A stretch of DNA of 64,000 nt, taken from Lepiota brunneoincarnata (taxonomy: Eukaryota > Basidiomycota > Agaricomycetes > Agaricales > Agaricaceae). This document shows positions 21,101 to 31,965 of the stretch, piece by piece. The stretch spans positions 248,001-312,000 of the forward strand of contig JAEBUN010000024.1 in NCBI GenBank assembly GCA_023014365.1, written 5' to 3'. Position numbers and translations under genes: made by a program. How positions within the stretch are numbered: the stretch's first letter is position 1; every line of letters starts with the position of its first letter. The notes under the pieces were generated by a model. It did not search any database. It saw only the letters and a list, made by a program, of their open reading frames with translations, and was not told where the DNA came from.

Positions 21101-21909
21101 CAGAAGGCGACGGACAAACGGAACGCACCAACCAGACCCTCGAACAATACCTTCGGGTCTATTGTAACTACCAACAGGACAATTGGTCCGAATTACTACC
21201 CCTAGCTGAGTTTGCTTACAACAACGCTCCTAGTGCCACCACCGGTATCTCCCCATTCTTCGCTAATAAAGGATACCATCCGAACATCACAGTTCATCCT
21301 GAACGCGATCTTGCCTCCGCCCGGGCCCGCCATTTTGCTGTTGATCTCGACGACCTACATACCATCCTGAAGTCCGAAATAGCGCTAGCCCAGCAACGTT
21401 ATCAGACCTCCGCCGACGCCCGCCGACTCCCCGCCCCGGACTTCAAGGTTGGACAAAAGGTATTCGTGAAAGCCCAATTCTTCCGCACCACCCGTCCCTC
21501 CAAAAAACTCTCCGAAAAGTACCTTGGGCCTTATGAGATCATTGCACAAGCAGGTACTCACTCCCTTACACTCCGACTTCCCGACTCCATGCGTGGAGTA
21601 CACCCAGTCTTCCATGTTTCCATGCTCGAACCAGCCACACCTAACACCATACCCGCCCGATCGGATCCACCGCCCGCGCCGGTTTCCATTGACGGTGAAC
21701 CAGAATACGAGATTGCCCGCATCGTCGACTCTAAGATCGATCGGCGCCGCGCGTGCAAGCTCCTCTATAAAGTCATCTGGTTAGGTTACGAAGACACTGA
21801 AGAAGAGTCCTCATGGTTGCCAGCCACCGAGCTTGAACATGCTATAGATCTTGTAGAGGCTTTTCATTCCTCTTACCCTGCAAAGCCTGGTCCTCTTCAC
21901 TCACTTTGA
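18106..21909 (+). CDS. pol: Pol polyprotein of element 2 (PR-RT-RH-IN-chromodomain)
   Basis: The pol frame is open from 18049, 60 nt before the gag stop, and lies in the -1 frame relative to gag. The likely shift is on AAA at the gag terminator. 1,267 residues: DSGST at 85, RT YLDD at 464-467, RNase H VETDASDYAL (Asp about 613), integrase HHCC finger at about 838-880, catalytic Asp 910, Asp 970 and Glu 1006 (exactly 35 residues between the last two), GPY/F, chromodomain about 1200-1255. A GTG at 18382 is not a real start; the protease motif lies upstream of it in the same frame. No lesion was seen. Confidence 0.93.
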   Translation: MVGGPQASAQTEDRIELCCAPESFRLNASALSDPNSFHITLTSPLITSVSSVSASVLSASDPISTTDNVVSSDFSSLSPFKALVDSGSTHCFVDSSFVRSHSIPTSSIPAIELRLFDGTSNAYITELAQLPVSFPSGESIILDTYVTRLDSSCSVVLGHNWLTRYNPLIDWALGSITFRPSLLENPVSVSTCVAPASAPPMAAPDSPDLGSPPLSGTSSQSVSLAKPHISLINAPAFIRAAKLPGSQQFRINLSAASASAASSSVSEEPPDLSSIPEEYHEFADVFSKSRADTLAPHRPYDLQINLEDGGQPPVGTIYSLSQSELGALRDFIDEHLSIGFIRPSTSPHGAPVLFVKKKDGSLRLCVDFRGLNRITKKDRYPLPLISDLLDSPRKARVYTKIDLRHAYHLVRVADGDEWKTAFRTRYGSFEWMVMPFGLTNAPATFQRFMNDIFKDMLDVCVTIYLDDILIYSDNHSIHRDQVKEVLKRLRQHGLYARPDKCQFHSDTVEYLGYILSPDGLRMDQSKVKTIQEWPEPKKVKDIQSFLGFANFYRRFIHGYSDIVVPLTRLTRKDVKWNFTDNCREAFNSLKEAFISAPVLTPWVPDAQIIVETDASDYALAAILSIVTDDGEVHPVAFHSRTFNTAELNYDTHDKELLAIFEAFRIWRHYLEGAPLAIDVVTDHKNLEYFCTTKILTRRQARWSEFLSQFHLVIRFRPGRLGTKPDALTRRWDVYPKGGNSDYASVNPHNFRPVFTHEQLAASIRATTLYAPSLRAAVVMDLDQLHRDILAALPADPTASAHLASPEGRWSVNDKGFLLLDDRIYVPDADNLRLRVLQYKHDHVLAGHFGQNKTLELIRREYTWPSVRTFVKDFCKSCVTCMRSKPQRHRPYGLLKQLPIPERPWNSISMDFIEKLPASSGYDAILVIIDRLTKQSLFIPTYDTVTSSDLACLFVLHVFSKHGVPEHVTSDRGSEFVSHFFRSLGQALDMKLHFTSGYHPEGDGQTERTNQTLEQYLRVYCNYQQDNWSELLPLAEFAYNNAPSATTGISPFFANKGYHPNITVHPERDLASARARHFAVDLDDLHTILKSEIALAQQRYQTSADARRLPAPDFKVGQKVFVKAQFFRTTRPSKKLSEKYLGPYEIIAQAGTHSLTLRLPDSMRGVHPVFHVSMLEPATPNTIPARSDPPPAPVSIDGEPEYEIARIVDSKIDRRRACKLLYKVIWLGYEDTEEESSWLPATELEHAIDLVEAFHSSYPAKPGPLHSL

Positions 21910-21983
21910 GTTACTGACCACACATCACACCAAGAAACAACCATGTATTAAACAAACCCAAAAAAAAAAACAACCCCGTACAA

Positions 21984-23066
21984 CTACCTATCCGTGTCGT
22001 CTCCAGAGAGCCCGGGCAACCCATTCACTTCTTCCATCAAATCCTGCACCTCCTCCGAAGCGGGCCCGACACTCCCCTCCGAACCCTCCGTCTCCGAAAA
22101 ATTTCCACTCGACCAATTTCCGTCCACCTGAGCCTCCCAACGCCGTAGTTGCTCGTAGCGGCCAGCAAGCGACCCCATCTTGTCGACCTTTTCCCCCAAC
22201 CGAGCGATGGACCGCTCAATTCGCACCTCCAGGACGTAGATTTTCTTGACGGTCTCCTGGTGCCTTTCTTCGATGAGCCGTTTCAACTCTACAAGGTCCA
22301 TCAATTGGCATCCATCATAATACAGGATTCCTTACTCACCTTCGAATTGCTGGCCCGACAAACCACCGGCCCCGCTCGGCTCCGTCTCCTCTTGACCCCC
22401 GCACCGTTTTTTCATTTTGCTGCACCGACGGCAACTCCTGGTGTTACTAAGAAACTATCAGTATGTAGTCCGGAAATCCTCCAAAATGACTTACCCGCCG
22501 GCCACCTCACATGGGACCCCGTCTCGCTGGCACCTCCAGCAGGGATTCTCGCCCCCGAATACATGCGCATGGCCCCGTCGCGGGGCCGCCCTCGCCTTTG
22601 CCTTCCCCTTACCCTTACCCCCTGAATCCCCGGAGTCCTCCTCCCCCTCTTCCTCCTCGTCCCTCGCCTCATCCCTATCCGTATATTCGGAATCCGACTC
22701 CTCCGTATCTACTTGCATCGGGTCTTCCGACAGATGGCTTGACGAGGCCCCTGTGGTCGTCGCAACGAGTCGGGCCCGAATCGCCCGACGCTCTGCCTCG
22801 GCGGTTTCCTCTTGCTGCCTCCGGATCTCCTCCACATATCGCTCCTTCGCGCGCTCTTCCGCTTGTCGCTGGCGCAGCTCTATGAGCCGCCGTCGCTCCT
22901 CCTCTTGGTGCTCTATTGCCAGCCGCCGCTCCTCCTCCTCTCGCCGTTCCTCTTCTTCTAGCCTCTCAATTTCGAGCCGCTCTCGTTCCTCTCGCTCCGC
23001 CTTCTCTCTCAGTAATCGCGCCTTGCGCTCCGTAGCGGTCGGTTGACGGGATGGTTGTCTGCTCAT
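21984..23066 (-). CDS. Antisense coiled-coil/zinc-cluster protein carried by element 2
   Basis: Exons 23066-22495, 22437-22340 and 22288-21984; introns of 57 and 51 nt at the same positions as in element 1. 324 codons before the stop. Differences from element 1 keep the frame: an 11-residue addition in the coiled coil (RRLAIEHQEEE), one Glu fewer in the acidic tail, and scattered substitutions. The zinc cluster CWRCQRDGVPC/CRRCSKMKKRC is unchanged. The upstream TATA box is altered to GTAGAAAAA. Retention of frame, splice sites and cysteines between subfamilies argues that the protein is used. Function unknown. Confidence 0.82.
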
Positions 23067-23186
23067 GGGGGTAGGAGGTCAAGTTGTGTCCTCTCAAATT
23101 CGAATCAGTTCACCTTTTTTTCTACCCTCGTGGAATTTTCCGGTGGGCCCCGGTCTAGACCGCCTTGGGCCTCGAGGCTCGGCCCT

Positions 23187-23196
23187 AAAGGGGGGG
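23187..23196 (+). other. Polypurine tract of element 2
   Basis: AAAGGGGGGG, 3 nt before the 3' LTR. Confidence 0.75.
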
Positions 23197-23199
23197 CAC

Positions 23200-23862
23200 T
23201 GTCATATCCACACCAAACCTAGAGCTTAACCATTAGGCTTCGGCTTCTCGACTCCACGTGTGCTCCACACGACAACCCTATGCCCTCCGACTCGGCCCCG
23301 ACTGGCTCCGACCGCAACCCTTCGCCCCGATCACGCGACCTACCTCTACACGTGCCACGATCACCTGACCCTCGGTGCTCCCATTGTCCAGTTCTCCATT
23401 CTCCGTCCGTAATCAGAATACATTACCAGTCTCCATACCCGTACCGGTCTCCATTCCATTCGAAATTATTTGTAATCCGCTTGTAACCATATGGGTCTCC
23501 GCTTTGCTCCGCACGTAGTCAGTACGAGTCATAATTCGTCGAGCTAGTAGTATATATACCGTAGGCACTTGGCTTGTACTCCTCAGTCTGATAATCGAAT
23601 CGAGCAGCGGACCAGCTCCCTGTTCCATATCCTCTCCTCTCTTCTGCCTCGCTCCGCTTCAGCTCCGACTTCCTGAAATACGGACTAGGACAGTAGGAGG
23701 GCACAGCACATAAGCTGAGGCCGCAAGTCCAACCCCCCGCCCGACGTACTCCGCCTCGGTCCCGAAGTCTACGTACTGACTTCGCCCTGTCCCCCGGTTA
23801 CCTTATAACAAGGATACCACCCCGACCCTCCGCTTCGGTCCCGACCCGCACCGGCTCTAACA
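23200..23862 (+). repeat. 3' LTR of element 2
   Basis: 663 bp, four visible transitions from 15993-16655. Confidence 0.93.
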
Positions 23863-26800
23863 AATCCTCAGCTAGGCGATTCATCCCTGTGGGTGCTGGC
23901 TTATGTCCACTCAAGGCTGAAGTTGTTGCAACCGTCCCTTTATAGGGATTTAGTCAACCACCAAGACATTATGGTTGTGTCCATGTGGCAGGGGGGGCAC
24001 ACTTATAATCTCATGAACATCTATTCCAATGACTGACACACCACCATTTTGGCCCTCAGGGAGCTGGTGGACTCTCTGCCTGCCATAACCTACATGGTGG
24101 GCAACTTCAATTGCCACTCAGAGCAGTGGGATCCTAATCGGGTCTCACATCCAGGGATTGCCCAATCTCTCTTGGAGGTTAGGATGGATCTGGGGCTTGA
24201 CTTGGTGCTACCAGTGGTTCTGGGCCCAACTTGCTTCCTGCACAATGCAAATCTGTCACCATCAGTGATTGATCTCGTCTTCCTCCTGATGGCTTGAGAC
24301 CCTGATCTTAGGCCCCTGATCGATCTCGAGAAACATGGCCCTTCGGACCACGCTCCTCTAACCCTGGTTCTGCTGGTCACTTGTTTCATGACCAGTGTGA
24401 TCCATTGAGTTCTGAAGCCTGATAGCGACAAGGAGTCGAAGTTCATGGCACAGATATGTGAGGGGCTGGCTGCACTGTGACTGCTCTTGGACACCCCTGC
24501 AGAGGTGGAGCTTGCAGCCATGGCTATGGCTCACATCATCTCCCAGGCCTGTGATGCCTTCTCTGAGGAGGTGTTCATTGTTGGGCAGTCTAATCCCTAG
24601 TGGAATGATGACTGCACTGCTGCCATTCAGGCATATTGGGTGTCCCCCTTAGAGGACATGTGGTTTGAGTTCTGATGAGTTGCTAAGGCCATCAAATGCC
24701 AGTTCTTCGATGATAAGATTGAGGAGATTGTCTCTGCAAACAAGCACCCCTGGGACCTCATGGCCTGGGTTAAACAGCGCAAACTTCCAGCATGCGACGT
24801 GATCCAGCACAATGGTGTGCCATATCATGATATGGACTCCCTTTGGGATGCCCTTCATAGGACCTACAACATGGCCTCTGGCCATGCTGTAGATCCCTCT
24901 GTGCTGGATGCTCTTCCTGTGCAGGCGGAGAGGGTGTGGTACCCATTCTTGACCCTGGAACTCGAGTGAAGGACATTGTGGCAGACCGAGTGTCCTGCTG
25001 CATGTTTGTCAACCTCGCCAATGCCTGCCTAATGGCAGGGCACTGGCCTGATTATTTCAAGGAGTCTAACTTGGTGGTCATACCTAAGCTGGGAAAGCCC
25101 TTGTACTCTATGCCCAGGGCCTTTAGGCCAATCATGTTGCTGAACATGCTGGGTAAGCTCATGGAAAACACGATCTCCAACTGCCTCCAGTTTGACTGTG
25201 TCAAGTGGGGGGTGTTTCATCCCAACCAGGTTGGCGGCATATGCCAGAAGTCTACCAAAGATGCCAGGTTGATCCTCACTCATCTTGTCTGTGCAGGGTG
25301 GGCTCAGGGACTACGAATGAGTGTGGTCGCCTTTGACATTGCTCAGTTCTTTCCATTGCTGAATCACAACATGATTCTGGCAGTTTTGTCATGATTGGGA
25401 TTTGTGCCTGAGCTGGTGCGGTTCTTTGGTTCTTATTTAGTCAGGAGGTCAACCACTTACTTGTGGAACTCCTTCCAGTCTGACCCCAGACAGGCGGATG
25501 TGGGTGTGGGGCAGGGCTCTGCTCTGTCTCCAGTCCTCTCTACTCTGTACCTCGTACCTCTGATATATTTGTACTACCAGAGGACCCCCAGCCTTGGCAT
25601 TGACATGCTTTTGTATGTCAATGACAGGACTCCCATAGTCCAGTCCACAACTTGGGAAGACAACATCTCTGCCCTGCAAGCGGCTTACTGCTATGTGCAT
25701 GGGCTCTTTGACTTGTTTGGCCTCACACTTGAACATACCAAGTCTGAGGTCTTTCACTTCTCTCATAGTCCAAGGGATGCCTAACCTTGCCCATTGACCT
25801 GGGCTTCCATCTGTATATGGGGGACACCCCCTTGAGGCCCAAGCCGTTCTGGCAGTACTTGGGTTTCTATTTCGACTGTGCTCTCACCTTTCGCAAGCAT
25901 GTGTGCTACTATTCTATCAAGGCCTTCTCCACGGTTAGTGTGATAGGGATGCTTGGTAATTCTACCCAGGGGCTGCTTCCTGACCAGAAGTGCCTCCTTT
26001 ACCAGTTCCTGCATGGTTCCTATAGCCATGTATGGGTTCTGCATGTGGTATCATGAGGGTTTCTGTAACAAAGGAATCCTCAAGATGTTCAACTCCATGC
26101 AGCAGTATGCCACTAACTGGATCATTGGTGTGTTTTGCACATCTCCCTCCAGGGGGGCAGAAGCCCTTGCAGGCCTTCTGCCTTTCTGGTTGCATCTTGA
26201 GAAACTGGCTTCCCAAATGATATTCCGGGTCACCACTCTTGCAGCGAATCATCCACTTTGGCCCTTGCTGGGCCATGAGTTTAGGGGGAGCTTCCCAGAG
26301 CACCCTCAGGTCTATTTCATCTCTCACCCTGGCGCTTTGGCCCAAGGTGAAGAGTGCTCTTATGGAGGTACAGAACATGCTTCCACAGCTTACTGAGCCA
26401 TTCAGCCTGTTCGCAGATGAGAACAGGCCAGGTCTACATCTTTTGGACCACTTTTCAGAGTGGATCAAATTTATGCTTTACACCGTTGATCTGAAAGGGG
26501 ATTCAAAGCAATGGCATCTTGATGGACTGCATGCCTCCATTCAGAGAGTGCAGGCCAATCCCTCATCTGCTTGCATAGTGGCTGGTGCCCACTGGCTGCT
26601 GTGTGGGAGACTGCAGGCTGTCTCAGTGGCTTGCATGTTTGCAGGCAGGAACTTGGTCAGGTAGGCCAGGTAGGCCACGGGGAGAGTTCTGCTTGCTGAC
26701 GTGGAGCTCCACTCCATTTGGGTGGGAGTAGGCATGGTCTTGGACCGTGTCGAGACCAATCATATCTTTATCTACACCACCTCTGCAGGCTCTGCCCAGC

Positions 26801-26932
26801 AGAGCTAGTGGATCCCTCTGTTCACGCTGGCCAGGCTCATTCCCTGGAGGTGTGCCAGTCTCTGGATTACTGGTTGTCTGCTAAGGCCCAGCAATCCGTT
26901 ACCTTCTGGCAGGTGCCCTCAGGCTCTGTTGC

Positions 26933-29900
26933 TTTTTTTTTTTTTTTTGTTTTTGAATCAACAATTTATAACATGGTGCGTGAACACAGTCTGCATGCAC
27001 TAGCTACAACAAAGCAACTAATACATGGTATAACTACCAACTAAGGTAGGGGAGAAAGCCCTGCTGGCTTGAAAGGCTACACTCCATGAAGAAGTGCACG
27101 TGGGTGAAGAGCTTGCTACCCTGACAGGAACCAGGGTGCGACAGATGAGGGGTGAAAGGGCCAACAGGTCCCCCCCCCTAGGGGGGTTAAGAGTTGATTC
27201 TCTGTAAATCCCTATACCCTGCAGACTAAGACTCTAAGAACTTCAAGGTCTCTGCCCTTATTGGGCATTAGGAGTCAATTCTCCATAAATTGCTACACCC
27301 TACCCAAAGGCAAGGGGTGAATAACCACTGGTCCCTCGAGGTCCAAGCCTGTGGGGGGTGAATAACCCAAAGGCCCTCCCCAGTTATTCCCACTCCCTTG
27401 GGGGGGTGGGATTGAAATGAAAACGTGGAAGGATTTTCGCTCCAGAAAGCCCAGAAGGGTGTCGAGGTCACAGGGTAAGCTGCCACTGTCATGTATACTT
27501 TGAACAAGAAGTGAGAATGTGAGTAGGGGTTTCAAGCTGCAACCTACAAGGACAGGAGTGATCCTCCTGGGGGTGGAATCTAGCACGGTACTCCCCTACA
27601 GGGGTGTGACCGAGTATAGTGTGGACTGCCCACACTGTGCCAGCGACGGACATCCAAGGACCAATTTCTTGGAGCCAGGTACCTCCGGAAAGGTACAAGG
27701 GTTGGAGAGGCTTCCTGAGGGAGTCCAACAGGGGGAGGAAATTCCTGCTCCAATACAAGGGTGAGTGAAACATATTCACCCACTTGTCAATACACCCCCT
27801 CATGACCTCAGCCCTGAGGGAGTCGATGGTAGTCACCAGGTGAGCACCCAATGAGATGCGCAACTCCTTCGCTATCGCAACAGTGTCAGAGTGAAGTTCT
27901 GCAACAGAGCCCAAGGGTACCTTGCCAGAAGGTAACGGATTGCTGGGCCTTAGCAGACAACCAGTGATCCAGAGACTGGCACACCTCCAGGGAATGAGCC
28001 TGGCCAGCATGAACAGAGGGATCCACAGCTCTGTGGGCAGAGCCTGCAGAGGTAGTGTAGATAAAGATGTGGTTGGTCTCAACATGGTCCAAGACCATGC
28101 CTACTCCCAGCCTGAATGGAGTGGAGCTCCGTGTCAGCAAGCAGAACTCTCCCTGCAGCCTGCCTAGCCTGCCTGACCAAGCGCCCACCTGCAAACATGC
28201 AAGCCACCAAGACAGCCTGCAGTCTCCCACATAACAGCCAGTGGGCACCAGCCGCTATGCAAGCAGATGAAGGGTTGGCCTGCACTCTCCAAATGGAGGC
28301 ATGCAGTCTGTCGAGATGCCGTTGCTTCAAATCTCTTTCCAGATTAACGGTGTAAAGCATAAATTTGATCTGCTCTGAAAAGCAGTCCAAAAGACAGAGA
28401 CCTGGCCTGTTCTCATCTGTGAATGGGCTGAATGGCTCAGTAAGCTGCAGAAGCACACTCTGCACCTCCATAAGAGCACTCTTCACCTTGGGCCAAAGCG
28501 CTGGGGTGAGAGACAAAATAGACCAAAGGTGCTCTGGGGAGCTCCCCCTGAACTTGTGGCCCAGCAAGGGCTGAAGTGGGTGATTTGCTGCAAGAGTGAC
28601 GACCTGGAATATCATTCAGGAAGCCAGCTTCTTGAGATGCAGCTGGAAGGGCAGAAGGCCCACAAGGGCTTCTGCCCCCCTGGAGGGGGATGTGCGAAAA
28701 GCACTGATGATCCAGTTAGCGGCGCACTGCTGCATGGAGTTGAACATCTTGAGGATCCCCTTATTATGGAAACCCTTGTGATACCACATGCGGAACCCAT
28801 ACATGGCTATAGGAACCATGCAGGACTGGTAAAGGAGGTGCTTCTGGTCAGGATGTAGTCTCTGGGTAGAATTACCAAGCATCCCCATTGCACCCACCAT
28901 GAAGAAGGCCTTGGTAGAATAGTAATGCATGTGCTTGTGGAAAGTGAGGGCATGGTTGAAATAGAAACCCAAGTATCGCTAGAATGGCTTGGGCCTCAAG
29001 GGGGTGTCCCCCGTATACAGATGGATGCCCAGGTCAATGGGCAGGTTGGCATCCCTCGGATTATGAGAGAAGTGAAAGACCTCAGACTTGGTATGCTCAA
29101 GTGTAAGGCCAAAAGAGTCAAAGAGCCCATGCATGCAGCAGTAAGCTGCCTGCAGGGCAGAGATGTTGTCTTCCCAAGTCCTGGATTGGACTATGAGGGT
29201 CCTGTCATCAACATATGAGAGCATGTCAATGCTGAGGCCGGGGATCCTCTGGTAGTAAAGATATACCCGGGGCGCGAGGTACAGAGTGGAGAGGACCAGA
29301 GACAGAGCAGAGCCCTGCCCCACACCCACATCCACCTGGCTGGGGTCAGACTGGAAGGAGTTCCACAAGTAAGTAGTAGACCTCCTGACCAGATAGGAAC
29401 CAAAGAACTGCACCAGTTCAGGCATGAATCCTGATCATGAAAGAACCACTAGAATCATGTTGTGATTCAGTGACAGAAAAAACTGAGCAATGTCAAAGGT
29501 GACAATGCTTGTACACAGTCTCCGAGCCCACCCTGCATGAATGAGATGAGTGAGGATCATAGCATCTTCAGTAGACTTCTGGTGTATACCACCAACCTGG
29601 TTGGGATGAAACACCCCCCACTTGACACAGTCAAACTGGAGGCAGTTGGAGATCATTTTCTCCACAAGCTTACCCAACGTGTTCAACAACATGATCAGCC
29701 TGAAGGTCTTGGGCGTAGAGTATGAGGGCTTCCCTGGTTTTGGTATGACCACTGAGTTAGACTCCTTGAAGTAATCAGGCCAATGCCCTGCCAACAGGCA
29801 GGCATTGGTGAGACCGACAAGCACGTGGCAGGATGCTCAGTCTGCCACAATGTCCTTCAGGTAGGACCACATAACATGGTCAGGCCCGGGAGCAGACCTC

Positions 29901-30302
29901 TTCACACAAGAATGCAAAGCATCCTCAAGTTCCAAGGCCGAGAATGGATACCACACCCTCTCTGCCTGCGCAGGGAGAGCATCCAACACTGAGGGATCTA
30001 CAATGCTGGCCAGATGCTGTATTGTAGGTCTCATGAAGAGCATCCCAAAGGGAGCCCATATCGTGACATGGCACACCATTGTGCTGGATTGCGTCGCAGG
30101 CTGGAAGTTTGCACTGCTTAACCCAGGCCATGAGGTCCCAGGGTTGCTTGTTCATGGAGGCAATCTCCTTGATCTTATCATCAAAGAACTTGCAGGTTGA
30201 CAGTCTTAATGACCTGTCAGAACTTGAACTACGCATCCCCCAAGGGGGACACCCGATATGCCTGAATGGTGGTGGTGCAGTCATCATTCCACCAGGGATT
30301 AG
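26933..30302 (-). mobile_element. LINE B, 5'-truncated, minus strand
   Basis: Its 3' end is a poly(A) seen as a T-run at 26933-26948. Next come a 3' UTR (minus strand ...TTATAAATTGTTGATTC), a C-terminal zinc region (CPCRLQLETPTHILTSC, 28085-27489), RNase H (28615-28079), thumb (28972-28616), RT palm (29425-28979) and RT fingers (29824-29435). It starts in the EN-RT linker near 30302. The RT box reads YVDD, the only intact one among the LINE A/B/D/F copies, but stops and frameshifts elsewhere disable it. Confidence 0.75.
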
Positions 30303-31965
30303 ACCCAGAAAGCCCAGAAGGGCATTGAGGTCATGGGGTAATCCACCATGCCATGTATACTTCGGACAGGAAGTGAGTATGTGAGTGTGGGTTTCAAGCT
30401 GCAACCCACAGGGATAGGAGTAATCCTCCTGGGGGTGGAACCTAGCGTGGTACTCCCCTATAGGGGCATGACCAAGTATAGTGCAGACTGCCCATGCTGT
30501 GCCAGCGACAGACATCCGAGAACCAATTTCTTGGAGCCAAGTGCCTCTGGAGAGGTATGAGGGTTGTAGAGGCCTCCCAAGGGAGTCCAACAGGGGGAGG
30601 AAATTCCTGCCCCAATACAAGGGTGAGCGAAACATATTCACCCACTTGTCAATACACCCCCTCATGACCTCAGCCCTGAGAGAGTCAATGGTGGTCACTG
30701 GGCAAGCGCCCAGTAAGATGTGCAGCTCCTTCGCCATTGCAACGGTGTCAGAGTGAAGTTCTGCAACAGAGCCTGAGGGCACCTGCCAGAAGGTAATGGT
30801 CTGCCATACCTTAGCAGACAACCAGTGATCCAAAGACCAGCACACCTCCAGGGAGTGAGCCTGGCTGGCGTGAACAGAGGGATCCACAGCTCTGTGGGTG
30901 GAGCCTGTGGAGCTGGTGTAGATAAAGATGCGGTCAGTTTTGACATGGTCCAAGACCATGCTTACTCCCAACCAAATGGAGTAGAGCTCTGCATCAGCAA
31001 GCAGAACCCTCCCCGTGGCCTGCCTGGCTTGTCTGACCAAGCACCCATCTGCAAACATGCAAGCCACCGAGACAGCCTGCAGTCTCCTACATGGCAGCTG
31101 GTGGGCACCAGCCACTATACAAGCAGATGAGGGGTCGGCTTGCAGCCCATCAAGATGCCATTGCTTCAAATCTCCTTCCAGATCAACGGTGTAAAGCTGT
31201 CATATCCATGCCAACTCAGAGTCTAATCATTTAAACTTTGGCTTCTCGACTCCACGTGTGTTCCACACAACAACCCTCTGCCCTCCGACTCAGCCCCGAC
31301 CTGCTCCGACCGCAACCCACTGCCCCGATCATGCGACCACCTCCACACGTGCTGTGGTCACCTGACCCTCAGTGTCTCATACCCCCGTCTCCATTTCCTG
31401 TCCGTAGTCAAGATACGTTATTAGTCTCCATACCTGTACCCATTTCCATTCCATTTGTAATCTGTTTGTAATCCGTTTGTAACTAGATTGGTCTCCGCTT
31501 TGCTCCGCATGTAGCCAGTACAAGTCATAGTTCGTAAGGCCGGTAGTATATATACCGTAGGTACTTGGCTTGTACTCCTCAGTCTGATAATTGAATCAAG
31601 CAGCGGACCAGCTCCCTGTTCTCTATCCTCTCCTCTCTTCTGCCTCGCTCCGCTTCGGCCCCAACTTCCTGAAATACGGACTAGGACAGTAGGAGGGCAC
31701 AGCACATACGCTGAGGCCGCAAGTCCAACCCCCCGCCCGATGTACTCTGCCTCGGTCCCAAAGTCTATGTACTGACTTCGCCCTGTCCCCTGGTTACCTT
31801 ATATCAAGGATACCACCCCAACCCTCCGCTTCGGTCCCGACCCACACCGGCTCTAACAAAAGCATAAATTTGATCCACTCCAAAAAGCAGTCCAAAAGAT
31901 GGAGACCTGGCCTGTTCTCATCTGCGAACAGGCTGAATGGCTCAGTAAGCTGCAGAAGCCCCATG
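30303..31965 (-). mobile_element. LINE C fragment (RNase H/C-terminus), minus strand
   Basis: Minus-strand RNase H and C-terminal region from about 31960 down to 30303, interrupted by the solo LTR at 31198-31858. A 414-codon frame (31169-29925) runs through the C-terminal zinc region (FHPQEDYSYPCGLQLETHTHILTSC) and then straight into the EN-RT linker of LINE B, so it is a junction product rather than a native protein. The left side joins LINE B; the right side joins the LINE D 5' region near 31961. Confidence 0.65.
31198..31858 (+). repeat. Solo LTR of the gypsy family
   Basis: 661 bp, TGTCATATCCATGCC...GGCTCTAACA, flanked by the perfect TSD AAAGC (31193-31197 and 31859-31863). No internal sequence, so it is the product of LTR-LTR recombination. 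It belongs to the element 1 subfamily by its U3 start and shows several CpG transitions. Confidence 0.92.

Larger units (their letters stand above)
15993..23862 (+). mobile_element. Ty3/gypsy chromovirus, element 2, complete
   Basis: 7,870 bp with two 663-bp LTRs and a perfect TSD AATCC (15988-15992 and 23863-23867). Order: 5' LTR, PBS, gag, pol, antisense spliced gene, polypurine tract, 3' LTR. The LTRs differ at four positions that I could see, all transitions at CpG-type sites (for example near 16270/23477, 16363/23570 and 16443/23650). All frames are open. Gag and Pol are nearly identical to element 1, but the U3 start differs (TGTCATATCCACACC against TGTCATATCCATGCC), so two subfamilies are present. 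It lies inside LINE A ORF2. Confidence 0.93.
13760..26932 (+). mobile_element. LINE A (Tad1-like), split by element 2
   Basis: A non-LTR retrotransposon with ORF1 (three Cys/His knuckles) and ORF2 (endonuclease, RT, RNase H). Element 2 (15993-23862) lies within the endonuclease region; removing it with one AATCC rejoins the LINE sequence. The 3' end is lost where minus-strand LINE B begins with a T-run at 26933. The 5' limit is approximate: homology to LINE D starts near 14011. Many CpG-type transitions, stops and frameshifts make it inactive. Confidence 0.8.
15774..26932 (+). pseudogene. LINE A ORF2 (EN-RT-RNase H), interrupted and decayed
   Basis: Begins at 15774 overlapping the ORF1 end. 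The APE-type endonuclease N-terminus includes LFVQEPPW, is cut by element 2 at 15992, and resumes at 23868. Further EN motif: GNFNCHS near 24101, where the family catalytic motif is GDFN, so the Asp is lost. The RT is spread over 24936-25784 with GQGSALSPVLSTLYL and YVND in place of YVDD. RNase H and linker segments lie at 25787-26932. Multiple stops and frameshifts are present. The EN nicks target DNA and the RT copies from the nick in active relatives; this copy cannot. Confidence 0.75.
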
